Assembly (NCBI RefSeq): GCF_002257695.2
Contig: NZ_CP155571.1
DNA: 64,000 nt
Direction: 5' to 3' (one strand)
Source: Sporomusa acidovorans
GTDB lineage: Bacteria > Bacillota > Negativicutes > Sporomusales > Sporomusaceae
A program made the position numbers and the translations under genes. Positions 42,853-51,785 of this stretch are shown here, piece by piece (within the stretch, counting starts at the first letter, position 1; each line of letters opens with the position of its first letter). The notes under the pieces are model-generated. The model did not search any database, was not told the origin of the DNA, and saw only the letters and a list, made by a program, of their open reading frames with translations.

Positions 42853-44044
42853 ATTGTCTCCGTTAGGCGCGCTCTTTACTGCCCAGTTTTTATCGGCATT
42901 TGTCGATAACATGATTTTATTTGTTGTATTAGCCATCATTAAACGGGATGGATATCCGGACTATTATTTACCTTTTATCCAGAGTATTTTTCTTGCTTCG
43001 TATGTTGTATTATCCCCCTGGGTTGGACGGTTTGCGGACAGGAACCCGAAAGCCCGGGTACTGGTCATCGGCAATATGATTAAAACAGCAGGCGTGGTAA
43101 TGCTGTTTGCTGGTTGTGGACCGGCACTCAGCTATGCGGCGGTAGGGGTTGGGGCGGTTATCTATAGTCCGGCCAAATACGGCATACTGCCCTCACTTAC
43201 CCGCGGTGAGGATGAATTGTTACGGGCCAATTCCGGTTTGGAGAGCTATACCATTTTGGCAATTTTAACCGGCTCCATGGCAGGCGGCTTTCTTGCCGAT
43301 TTCTCGATCGCGCTGGCGCTGGGGGTATGCGTTCTCTTATATGTTGCTTCGATTGGTATTAATACTGTTATTCCCAAGTTTCCGGGGAATAGAGCGATTG
43401 GGTATAACAATGCTATTGGTGAGTTTTATACTGATACCATGAGTTTGCTGCGCAATGCGCAGAGTCACTATTCGCTGATTGGAACAGGCTCATTTTGGAT
43501 GGCTGCGGCGGTACTGCGGATGATTGTATTTGCCTGGGTGCCGTTAACCTTAGGTATCACAAGCGGCACTTCGATCAGTATGATTATCGCGGCGACGGGA
43601 GTAGGCATTGCTGTTGGTGCGGCCATTACTCCGCTGCTAATAAGCATTAAAACCTATCAACGTACCCTTTGGTTCGGTCTGGCCATGGCGATAACCATCT
43701 TTTCCTTTTTGGCAATTCATAATCTGACGGTTGCGGTGATATCCCTATTATTGGTGGGCATACTTGGCGGGCTGTATATTGTACCGATGAATGCCTGTCT
43801 CCAGCAGGTAGGGCATTTAACAGTGGGCGCCGGCAAAACCATTGCGGTACAGAATTTCATGGAAAATGTTTTTATGTTTTTAGGGGTAGGTGCGTACACC
43901 GTGGCTGCCCGGTCAGGCGTGGCAGTAAACACCTCGCTTGCCGCTACCGGGATTAGCCTGCTGTTATTGGTGGGATATCTGTTTTACTTAACCATCAGGG
44001 AAAATAGAGACGGTTGTTCTGGAAAAGATTGCTCTCGTCCGTAG
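42845..44044 (+). CDS. lplT: Lysophospholipid transporter LplT (MFS)
   Basis: 399 residues with about 12 membrane helices; ATG at 42845 lies 8 nt inside aas, with GGAGG upstream. Family features are LFTAQFLSAFVDNMILFVVL at the N-terminus, VGRFADRNPKARVL in the helix 2-3 loop and YSPAKYGILPSLTRGEDELL. LplT flips lysophospholipids across the cytoplasmic membrane so that Aas can re-acylate them. The aas-lplT pairing is typical of diderm bacteria. Confidence 0.92.
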   Translation: MPRLSPLGALFTAQFLSAFVDNMILFVVLAIIKRDGYPDYYLPFIQSIFLASYVVLSPWVGRFADRNPKARVLVIGNMIKTAGVVMLFAGCGPALSYAAVGVGAVIYSPAKYGILPSLTRGEDELLRANSGLESYTILAILTGSMAGGFLADFSIALALGVCVLLYVASIGINTVIPKFPGNRAIGYNNAIGEFYTDTMSLLRNAQSHYSLIGTGSFWMAAAVLRMIVFAWVPLTLGITSGTSISMIIAATGVGIAVGAAITPLLISIKTYQRTLWFGLAMAITIFSFLAIHNLTVAVISLLLVGILGGLYIVPMNACLQQVGHLTVGAGKTIAVQNFMENVFMFLGVGAYTVAARSGVAVNTSLAATGISLLLLVGYLFYLTIRENRDGCSGKDCSRP

Positions 44045-44068
44045 GTCAAAAAACTGGGGGAACACAAA

Positions 44069-44106
44069 AAAATAACCGCCCCTGCTCAAAAAGCGGCGGT
44101 TATTTT
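44069..44106 (+). terminator. Rho-independent terminator of the lipid operon
   Basis: AAAATAACCGCC (44069-44080) pairs with GGCGGTTATTTT (44095-44106). The symmetric A- and T-rich ends allow use in both directions. Confidence 0.88.
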
Positions 44107-44110
44107 AATC

Positions 44111-44185
44111 CCGTAGACCTGGGCTAACCGTTTTCCGGTTAGGCAGTCTGGAGGACTGGCGTGCGACCAACACGTCAGTCCTTTT
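44111..44185 (+). other. Structured intergenic element with two adjacent hairpins
   Basis: CTAACCG-TTTTC-CGGTTAG (44124-44142) is followed by GGACTGGCGTG (44153-44163) paired with CACGTCAGTCC (44171-44181) and TTTTC. It follows a complete terminator, so it is not needed to end lplT. It could be a small RNA or the end of one; no Rfam family is recognised. Confidence 0.45.
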
Positions 44186-44290
44186 CTTATATTATACCCA
44201 TAGAATGTAAAATATGCAACTGATCAGAGAAAATTGCTGTCTTATATAACGGCAGCAAAGCACGTCTTTGGCCCTTTGCCAAAGGTGTTC

Positions 44291-47200
44291 CTACTCCGGG
44301 AGGCTGTTGGTGATGTTAACCAATTTCCCAAATAAGTCTTTGTTCTCCAGGAGTTTTTGCTCATTGCCCACCACGCATAAATAATTCTGGCTGTTTAGCG
44401 CCGAAAACATCTCGGCAAATTGTCTGATATCCGCCGGCGTGGTGGACAGAATTTCGGTCCGTTCTTTTTGCAGATCGGGATAAGAGAGACCGGTCAGATA
44501 TCCCATAGCCGCGAGCTGGCCTTTGCTGTACGGAGTCCGCGGCGCGTCAAGTTTGCCAATGGTTGCGATAATATAATTGGTCATTTCCCGGTCGGTAGGA
44601 TTAAAGCTGCGCAAATACCCGGCAACCTCCTGAAACACAGCCAGTGTTTCTTTTAAGTTCGGGTCACGCCAGGATAAAAACAGAATATCCCCGTCACGAT
44701 CCATGATTACCCTCGAGCCGTACGCTCCGCCCAATACTCTGACCCGATTCCATAAGTAGTCGGTATTAAGGATAGTCTGCAAAACTTTCATTTTACCGCT
44801 GTATTCATATCCCGGCTGCCGGAAGTTGTAAGCCTTGGCGACAAATTGCACCTTGCCGGCGGTAGTCATGCCTTCATTGTCCGGCCCCAGTTGGAAAGCA
44901 TACGTATTCTGCAGGTAGTGCCGGTTGCCGATGCGGTCCAGGAATTTATGAAAGCTCCGCTGAAATTGGGGATAATCTTCTTTGCCCGCGACGACGCTAA
45001 CCAGCAGGCCCTCTTTATTAAATACCCGTTTGGCCACGTCGGCTAAGTTTTGATTGATCTCCGGCCACTTGTCCGGGAAGTTTCTTTCCAGGTCGTCAAC
45101 GAACCGGTAGAAAGAATACGCATCCAGTTCGCGGTACTTGGCAGCCGGGGATATGTATCCCAATGCGCGGCTGGCGGCAAGCCCTGTTTGGTCATTCAAA
45201 AGGGTGGCCTGGCGTTCGGCTTTTATTTTGCCGATTAATTCTTTCAAGCGTTGTTGATCGTTAAAGTTGCTTGTGGCGATTATTTCACCCGTCAGTTCCA
45301 TGAGCTCAGGCAGTTTGTTTATGAGCGCCTTGGTATTTACCCGGAATTTGGGGTAGTAAACTTCATTATTGCCTTTTTGCGCATAAGCGCTTGCATAAAA
45401 CTGGACGCCGCCGGTTTTTGTCTGCAGTTCGGTTGACAGTTCTAAATAATTGTGTTTGTCGGTGTTGACCTTGCCCAGTACTTCCGCAAGCAAAAACAAA
45501 TAGGGCAGTTGCTGCTCAGGTACAACGGAAGAGTCAAAGTACAGGTCCACATAAGCAATCTTGCCGGTAAACTGCGGATGGGACAGTATTTTAACACCGG
45601 CCTCGCTTTTTTCTTCCAAGGGCAGCTTTTCCGTCCGGGGTTCTAGATCTGTTAGCGACAAAGCCGGCAGTTTTGCCAGTGTCTCGGGTGAATCGGGCGT
45701 TGCCTGCAGATCTTTCAGTTTTTTGGTTTGTTCCAGAAGGTTTTCGATTTCCGTTGGCGAAAGGCTGGCTTTATATTTGGCGAGTTTGGCCTCTGTGGCT
45801 TTGGTGTTTTGCTGTTCCAGGCCGGGCTCTGGCTTGAGAACCAGCGTGGCCGCGTGGGGATTGTCAAGTAAATATTTCTGAATCATTTTTTCCAAATAGG
45901 GGCCGGCGAAGGCTTTTTTTCTTATGTCCGGTTTATTTTCCAACGGTAAAACCGGATCGCCGCCATACGGCCACAGCGCAAGACTTTGCTGGTTGTAAAG
46001 CAGACCTTTGTTGGTGGAACCGATCATGGATTCCTTCCTGTGAATTTCAGACCTGTTGAATGTCGCTGTTAATAATGATTTGTCAATTCCCTTGGCGACC
46101 ATATCTTGCAAGGTCTGACGCACGGTTTTTTCGAAGCGTTCCTTATCTTCCGGGTTGGCATTGGTTACAATGATGCTGAATACCGGCTGCAGATTGTTGT
46201 CAATATAGCCGTAAACGTTTTTACCGATCCCGGCGTCGGTAAGTGCCTTTTTCAACGGAGCGTCAGGCGATTCTAACAGCAATTTTTCCACTTCACTCAA
46301 GGCCTGATAAGCTTCCCAGTTGGTAATTGGTTCAAGCACGAAATTCATAGCCAGATAGGTCTTAGCAGTGGTGTCATCGGTGGGCAAAACCGAATATTCC
46401 TTTACTACATCCCGCTTGTGGTCAAACGGCGGCCGCAGCGCAATGGCCGCGTCAACTTCCTTTTTGTCAAAGGCGCTTAAATAGTTCTCATCCAGAAATT
46501 TCAGCGTATCCAGGATATTCAGATTGCCGTACAGATAAATATAAGCATTGGCAGGATGATAATACTTATGGTGAAAGGCCAAAAACTGCTCCCGGGTCAA
46601 AGCGGGAATCCGGTCCGGGTCACCGCCGGAATCATGGCTGTAGATAGTATCCGGAAGAGCAGAACCGGAAATCTGTTGCTCCAGGACCCTTTCCGGTGAA
46701 GAATAGGCGCCTCTCATCTCGTTGTATACCACGCCCTTGTAGGTTAGGGGGCTGTTTTTATCATTGAGCTCGTAATGCCAGCCTTCCTGCAGAAATATCT
46801 CCGGCTTTTCATAGATATTGGGATAAAATACTGCATCCAGGTAAACATCCATCAGGTTGCGAAAATCCTGATCGTTGCGGCTGGCAACCGGATACGTGGT
46901 TTTATCCGGTGAAGTAAAGGCATTCAAAAAGGTGTTCAGTGAAGATTTCATTATCTGCAGAAAAGGATCTTTGGCAGGATATTTGCGTGAGCCGCACAAG
47001 ACCGAATGTTCGATGATGTGGGCAACACCGGTGCTGTCGGACGGCGGTGTACGAAATGTGATAGAAAACGTTTTGTCGTCGTCGTCATTCTGGAGATACA
47101 ACAATTGAGCGCCGCTCTTTGTGTGTTTAAATACCCGGGCAATAGACTGAATCTCCGGCACAGGCCGTTCCTCTACCAGTTCAAAAACATAATAGGTAGC

Positions 47201-47324
47201 ATGGAGGTTAAAACCCGGGCGGCGCTGCTAAAACCTTGGCAGGAACTGCCGTAAACAGCGAAACTATAAAACACAGAAGCAGGATGCTGCTTGTTGCCAA
47301 CTGCCTCTTTACACGAAATTTCAT
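44291..47324 (-). CDS. M16C-type (PreP/insulinase-like) zinc peptidase; signal peptide out of frame
   Basis: The main frame (44291-47161, 956 residues) is a four-domain M16C peptidase: the inverted zinc motif GVAHIIEHSVLCGS (HxxEH), the distal Glu in GVVYNEMRGAYSSP, and a C-terminal inactive half with NTDYLWNRVRVLGGAYGSRV, containing the substrate R/Y pair. The frame continues unbroken upstream to about 47215. The only good start is ATG 47324 (AAAGGAGGAA before it), which encodes a signal peptide, MKFRVKRQLATSSILLLCF then VSLFTAVPAKVLAAPP, in a frame shifted by one base. A one-base change near 47208-47222 (a CCCGGG/TTTT run) would join them into about 1010 residues. Either the gene is disabled for export or the base is a sequencing error. 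Degrades peptides, probably outside the cytoplasm. Confidence 0.85.
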
Positions 47325-47578
47325 GTAAAATTCCTCCTTTGAGTGTGGATAGGTACTGAATAGCGCAGATGTATTCCAAATTCTACCTTAACTGACAATA
47401 CCCTTCAACTTTACTCAAAGTTTTTAAAGAGGACAGTACACGTTGCTTCCCGCTAATTTAATTTATTTAGAGAATTACTGCAAGTCCATTTCATATTCAA
47501 GCATTCCCATCCATTAGCGTTACCGGAGTCATGCGGGCGTCTGCTGCGGTTTGACTCAGTTGATTTTTAAGTAGACGA
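47325..47578. other. Intergenic region
   Basis: Leader of the peptidase gene and upstream flank of the next operon. No gene or structured element is seen here. Confidence 0.5.
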
Positions 47579-47619
47579 GAAAATTGGTACTTCCAATTTT
47601 CTTGAATTTATGCTATGCT
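47579..47619 (+). promoter_or_regulatory. FadR/PdhR-type GntR operator overlapping a promoter
   Basis: GAAAATTGG-TACTT-CCAATTTTC (47579-47601) fits the AATTGG-N5-CCAATT shape bound by FadR-subfamily GntR proteins. It overlaps the -35 TTCCAA (47591-47596) of a promoter whose extended -10 TGCTATGCT ends at 47619 (17-bp spacer). The cognate regulator is probably the gene at 50580-51266. Confidence 0.7.
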
Positions 47620-47676
47620 GGCATTAAATAAAGCGAATATTGCTATAAATTACCTAAAAGATATTTATTTACCCAA

Positions 47677-47692
47677 AATTGGTACTACCAAT
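47677..47692 (+). promoter_or_regulatory. Second GntR operator
   Basis: AATTGG-TACTA-CCAAT, the same motif as at 47579-47601, about 60 bp downstream of the promoter and 220 bp before the first gene. Confidence 0.65.
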
Positions 47693-47912
47693 CTATTTAG
47701 TAATAGATATTTAGGTTTAGCTGTGGGGTTGAGACAATTTTTTACTAAAGAAAGGAGGATAAAACAAAATTTTTTAAGAGGGGAGGATGTACTTTTTTCT
47801 TCCATGTAGAAATATTGCATGGTTATGATTATCAACCAATTCCTAGTGCTAGGGAATGAGTTTGAAGGTTATCCAAAATAAATGTCTAAATTTTTGCTGA
47901 GGTGATAAAGTC

Positions 47913-48599
47913 ATGAGTAAATATGTAGAATTAGGATATCCCATTTATGAAGGAATGCCCGTATACCCAGGGCTGCCGGAAGTGAAACTGACGCCTAGAG
48001 AGCAGCTCGCTAAGGAGGATTACTGGAATGGCACAATATTGACAATTTATCTTCATGCCGGTACGCATGTGGACGCGCCCTGGCATTATTGCCCCGCTGG
48101 CGTAGGCATTGATCAGGTTCCCATTGAAAACTTTGTCTATAAAAGGCCGCTGGTCATCAATTCCAAGTGGGAGCCCAATCATTTGGTTTCCATGGATGAA
48201 CTCAAAGCCGCGGGTCAAGCCCTTTACGAAGCGGATATACTTTTCTTCAACACTGGCCATGCCAGGTATAGAGAAAGTGATTTCGACACCTATAAAGATA
48301 ACTTTCCCAGCGTTTCCCCCGAAGTCGCCGAATTTATCCGCCAGGAATTACCGAATGTCAAGGCGGTCGCTATTGATACGCTGAGTATTGAGAACATCCA
48401 GAACGGAATTAAGGACGGTTTCAGAACGCATAACGCGTTTCTCAACCCAGTCAAATTCCCTCAGCGAACCATCCTCATTTATGAAGACTACAATCCGGCC
48501 CCCATTGTTGGTAAAAAGATTATTTCCGCTTTTAGCGCTCCGCTCAGAATAAAAGACAAGGATGCCTCTGTTGTAAACATTATCGCTGAAATTGAATAG
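47913..48599 (+). CDS. Cyclase-family metal-dependent hydrolase (kynurenine-formamidase-like)
   Basis: 228 residues. The family metal motif HAGTHVDAPWHYCPAGVG (H-x-G-T-H-x-D-A-P-x-H) is at about residues 48-65, with the N-terminal ELGYPIYEGMPVYPGLPEV and the later FFNTGHARYR. Members hydrolyse cyclic amides, lactone-like compounds or N-formylkynurenine. Here it is the first gene of an operon with PanE- and PanB-like enzymes; a lactonase acting on pantolactone or a related compound would fit but is unproven. GAGGTGATAAAG precedes the start. Confidence 0.85.
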   Translation: MSKYVELGYPIYEGMPVYPGLPEVKLTPREQLAKEDYWNGTILTIYLHAGTHVDAPWHYCPAGVGIDQVPIENFVYKRPLVINSKWEPNHLVSMDELKAAGQALYEADILFFNTGHARYRESDFDTYKDNFPSVSPEVAEFIRQELPNVKAVAIDTLSIENIQNGIKDGFRTHNAFLNPVKFPQRTILIYEDYNPAPIVGKKIISAFSAPLRIKDKDASVVNIIAEIE

Positions 48600-48634
48600 T
48601 GGTAAGTAAAAATAAAAAACGGAGGAAAAATAAT

Positions 48635-49543
48635 ATGAAGGTCACGATTGTTGGTACCGGGGCAATAGGTTCTATATTTGGAACAGTCTTAACCAATTCT
48701 GGACAAGATGTGACATTTGTTGAAGTGAAAGAAGAGTACATCAAAGCAATAAAAGAAAACGGATTACATATTGATTATGGTCAAGGGGAAAAAATTCTTC
48801 ATGTAAAAATTACGGATAACATTGAAGAGGGCGGAGTACCCGACTTAATTATCATGGCTGTCAAAGCCTACGATAATGTACAGGCGGCAAAAGACTGTCT
48901 TACAGTTATGGGGCCGAACACCTTAATTTTGACGATGCAAAACGGAGTGGGAAACATTGAGACAATTTCAGAAATTGTCGGCAAAAAGCAAGTCCTGGCA
49001 GGTACTACTACATTTGGCAGCACTGTTGTTAAACCCGGATATGTTAAGTCAGCGATAGGCGAAATTCATATTGGTGAAATTGACGGAGGGATTACAGAGC
49101 GTGTAAAAAAAATGGCCGAAGATCTAAAAAATGGCGGCTTTACCGTTGAGACCTCCAGTAATGTAACGAGTCTTATATGGACGAAACTCCTTGTTAATGT
49201 AGGCATTAATGCCATTGGCGCGCTGACCTTGAGAAGAAATGGGGAAATACCGGAATTTGCTCCGGCAGCAGCGGTTCAGAAAATGCTGGTGGATGAAGGC
49301 GCGGCAGTCGCCAAGGCATTAGGAATAAAATTTGATGTTGCCGACATCCATGAATATGTAAAGAAGGTTTGTTATGGTACGGCCCAAAACAAGGCTTCCA
49401 TGTATCAGGACATCGAACGTGGGTCGATTACGGAGATTCAGGCCATAAATGGCGCAATTGTAAGGGAAGGTAAAAAAATCGGTATTCCGACTCCGGCGAA
49501 TGAAGTTATTACTAACCTGATAGTAACAAGACAGGGAAGATAA
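48635..49543 (+). CDS. panE: Ketopantoate reductase (2-dehydropantoate 2-reductase) family
   Basis: 302 residues; ATG at 48635 has GGAGG upstream. The NADP motif is KVTIVGTGAIGSIFGTVL, then the substrate-domain block MQNGVGNIETISEIVG, the catalytic Lys region LIWTKLLVNVGINAIGAL, and QNKASMYQDIERGSITEI with the conserved Ser-x3-D-x-x-x-x-R-x-T-E-I. It interconverts ketopantoate and pantoate. It sits between the hydrolase and a PanB-like gene with no panC or panD nearby, so it might run in the oxidative direction. Confidence 0.85.
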   Translation: MKVTIVGTGAIGSIFGTVLTNSGQDVTFVEVKEEYIKAIKENGLHIDYGQGEKILHVKITDNIEEGGVPDLIIMAVKAYDNVQAAKDCLTVMGPNTLILTMQNGVGNIETISEIVGKKQVLAGTTTFGSTVVKPGYVKSAIGEIHIGEIDGGITERVKKMAEDLKNGGFTVETSSNVTSLIWTKLLVNVGINAIGALTLRRNGEIPEFAPAAAVQKMLVDEGAAVAKALGIKFDVADIHEYVKKVCYGTAQNKASMYQDIERGSITEIQAINGAIVREGKKIGIPTPANEVITNLIVTRQGR

Positions 49544-49615
49544 CAGATTGCGGAGATTTGCTAAAATGAAATAATAAAAATGATTGCTGAAGAAAATTCT
49601 CAAGGAGGTAATAGT

Positions 49616-50449
49616 ATGACAAAAAAGAAAATGACGATTTCAGATTTTCAGACCTACAAGGAAGAAGGCCGTAAGTTTACCTATGTAACTGCTTATGACT
49701 ATACCATGGCATCCATTGTTGATGAAAGTGAGTGCGAAGTGATTCTGGTCGGTGATTCCCTGGCAATGGTTATGTTGGGGTATAAAAGTACGGTTGGCGT
49801 TACCATGGAAGATATGATTCATCATATCAAGCCCGTAGTAAAAGGAGCTCCCAATACATTTATCGCCGGGGATATGCCATTTGGTTCATACAATGTCAGT
49901 GCGGAACAGGCTATTGCCAATGCAAGTCGTATGCTCATGGAAACAAATTGCGATTGTATCAAACTAGAAGGCGGTGTCGACCTGGCTCCCACCATTGCCA
50001 GGATGGTAAAGGCCGGAATCCCGGTAATGGGCCATATCGGTCTGACTCCTCAGACGTCCACATCGCTTGGTGGATTTAGGGTCCAGGGCGGAACCCCGGA
50101 GAGCGCTCGCAAACTTATAGAAGATGCCAAAGCTATCGAAGCAGCCGGCGCGTTTTCGATTGTGGTTGAATGTGTTCCGAGCGTTGTCGCTAAGGAATTA
50201 ACCCAGGCACTTAGAATTCCGGTCCTGGGCATTGGGGCAGGTCCCGATGTTGACTGTCAAGTACTGGTAACACAAGACTTACTAGGCATGTACGGAGATT
50301 TTAAACCTAAATTTGTAAAACAATTTGCCCAGATCCGTAAAGCGATGGTCGATGGGTTAAACTTATTCCATGAGGAAACTTTGAATGGAAGTTTCCCGTC
50401 TCCTGAATATAGCTTTAATAAGGCTGTTGATATTCCCAAATTATATTAA
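49616..50449 (+). CDS. panB: 3-methyl-2-oxobutanoate hydroxymethyltransferase family
   Basis: 277 residues; ATG at 49616 has AAGGAGG upstream. The PanB signatures YVTAYDYTMASIVDE, VILVGDSLAMVMLGYKST, FIAGDMPFGSY, CIKLEGGVD and VMGHIGLTPQ are all present, including metal ligands Asp and the catalytic Glu. It joins 2-ketoisovalerate and methylene-tetrahydrofolate to form ketopantoate, and is reversible. In this operon it could release 2-ketoisovalerate for the ferredoxin oxidoreductase at 3989-6787. Confidence 0.9.
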   Translation: MTKKKMTISDFQTYKEEGRKFTYVTAYDYTMASIVDESECEVILVGDSLAMVMLGYKSTVGVTMEDMIHHIKPVVKGAPNTFIAGDMPFGSYNVSAEQAIANASRMLMETNCDCIKLEGGVDLAPTIARMVKAGIPVMGHIGLTPQTSTSLGGFRVQGGTPESARKLIEDAKAIEAAGAFSIVVECVPSVVAKELTQALRIPVLGIGAGPDVDCQVLVTQDLLGMYGDFKPKFVKQFAQIRKAMVDGLNLFHEETLNGSFPSPEYSFNKAVDIPKLY

Positions 50450-50494
50450 AATTACTAACCCAAAACTGTCTGCTCAGGCTGCAAGGTAAGACAG

Positions 50495-50561
50495 CAATTG
50501 AGGCCATACCGCATCAAGCAATTCATTGCTTGATGCGGTATGGCCTCAATTGTTTTCTTTT
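50495..50561. terminator. 28-bp perfect hairpin terminator
   Basis: CAATTGAGGCCATACCGCAT and the next 8 bases (50495-50522) are exactly complementary to 50525-50552, followed by TTTTCTTTT. It separates panB from the convergent gntR gene. Confidence 0.92.
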
Positions 50562-50579
50562 AAATATTTACATATTGAA

Positions 50580-51266
50580 TTATAGATTATTAACTTCCCG
50601 AATAAACTTTTGGTTTATTTCTAAATGAATGCGCATAGCGGAATAGGCACCCATTTCATCACGCGCTGCGATAAATTTGGCTATGGCCATATGCCCCTCA
50701 CGGGCATTATTACTGGAAATCTGAACACCGCCGTTAGCATTGGAAATAAGGATACCACTCACTACAAACGACATAATTAAAGGAACTAGTTCTATAATCA
50801 CGTCGTTATGGGTAGCTTTCGCAATTAGACTATGAAATTCCTCATCCTTTTTATAATAAGGCTCATTGGCATCCACTAAAGTAACAATTTCTTCGGCGCA
50901 TTGTATAATTTGTTGAATTTCCTCATTTGTTGCTCTTTGGGTAGCCAATCTGGCAATTTCAGGCTCATATATAATTCTAAATTCATAGATATTGTTTAAT
51001 TCTAGGGATTTTTTTCTCAAGCTATCAAAACCGTTTTGGAAATTTACATCATGAACATAGATCCCGGAGCCATGTCTTACCGTCACAATGCCCTTTGTGG
51101 CTAATATTTTAATTGCTTCACGCACAGAGTTTCGACTTACATTAAATTCATCAACTAAATCCCTCTCAGTAGGAAGCTTTTCGCCTATACTGTATTTATT
51201 TTCATCATGAATTTGCTTATATAATTTAGCAGCTATTTGCTGAGCGATAGTTTTCCTTTGCTTCAT
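50580..51266 (-). CDS. GntR-family regulator, FadR subfamily
   Basis: 228 residues; ATG at 51266 follows GGAG. Winged helix: KLPTERDLVDEFNVSRNSVR and EAIKILATKGIVTVRHGSGI; the C-terminal FCD ligand domain has YEFRIIYEPEIARLA, the D-x-x-F-H motif in KKDEEFHSLIAKATHN and a later MRIHLEIN. FCD domains bind metal-coordinated carboxylic acids. It converges with the cyclase-panE-panB operon, whose promoter carries two AATTGG-N5-CCAAT sites typical of this subfamily, so it is the likely repressor of that operon. Confidence 0.88.
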   Translation of the reverse strand: MKQRKTIAQQIAAKLYKQIHDENKYSIGEKLPTERDLVDEFNVSRNSVREAIKILATKGIVTVRHGSGIYVHDVNFQNGFDSLRKKSLELNNIYEFRIIYEPEIARLATQRATNEEIQQIIQCAEEIVTLVDANEPYYKKDEEFHSLIAKATHNDVIIELVPLIMSFVVSGILISNANGGVQISSNNAREGHMAIAKFIAARDEMGAYSAMRIHLEINQKFIREVNNL

Positions 51267-51785
51267 AGCAATCTCCAATCCGAATTATTTAGTTTGAGCG
51301 ATACCGTATCGTAATTTTTTAATATTCCAATTCTTCCACATAGTTGTTACCTTACTATCACTTGTCGTACAAATTATTATACACTAAATTTTTATTTATT
51401 TCATGATATTCCACCTATTGCCGGTCAATGGGGGAAACGGGGCGCCGGTTTTGTCTTTTGTGCTCACAGGGCTTGCGGAGGTCGCTGCCCCAATACACAA
51501 TCTTTAAGTTAATAACTAAGGCTGAAAAAAGTAAACATTGAAATAATATATAAAATAATATATCATAATATATATAATTAAAAACCATATGCTACGCAAA
51601 TCGCGAAGTTACCAAGCGAAAGGGAGAAAAGATTTAACAAAAACACGTAATGCATTACTATAAGCCGAGAAATGCTGGTATAAAAGGTGGGGAAGTTTTT
51701 TACGCTTACTGTAGTGATGATAGGGTGAATCACTGTCATAAATGCTTGTTTAGCATAATTTTATACGATCTGGGAGGAATGATAA
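51267..51785. other. AT-rich intergenic region
   Basis: No gene is seen. It holds GATACCGTATC (about 51300) near the gntR promoter, an AT-rich array of TATA-like words (51540-51590), and GTAATGCATTAC (about 51648), a 12-bp palindrome before the chemoreceptor gene. Confidence 0.4.

Noticed and set aside
47615..47809. 64-codon + strand frame before the cyclase gene
   Set aside because: It has no ribosome site, overlaps the promoter and second GntR operator, and matches no family.
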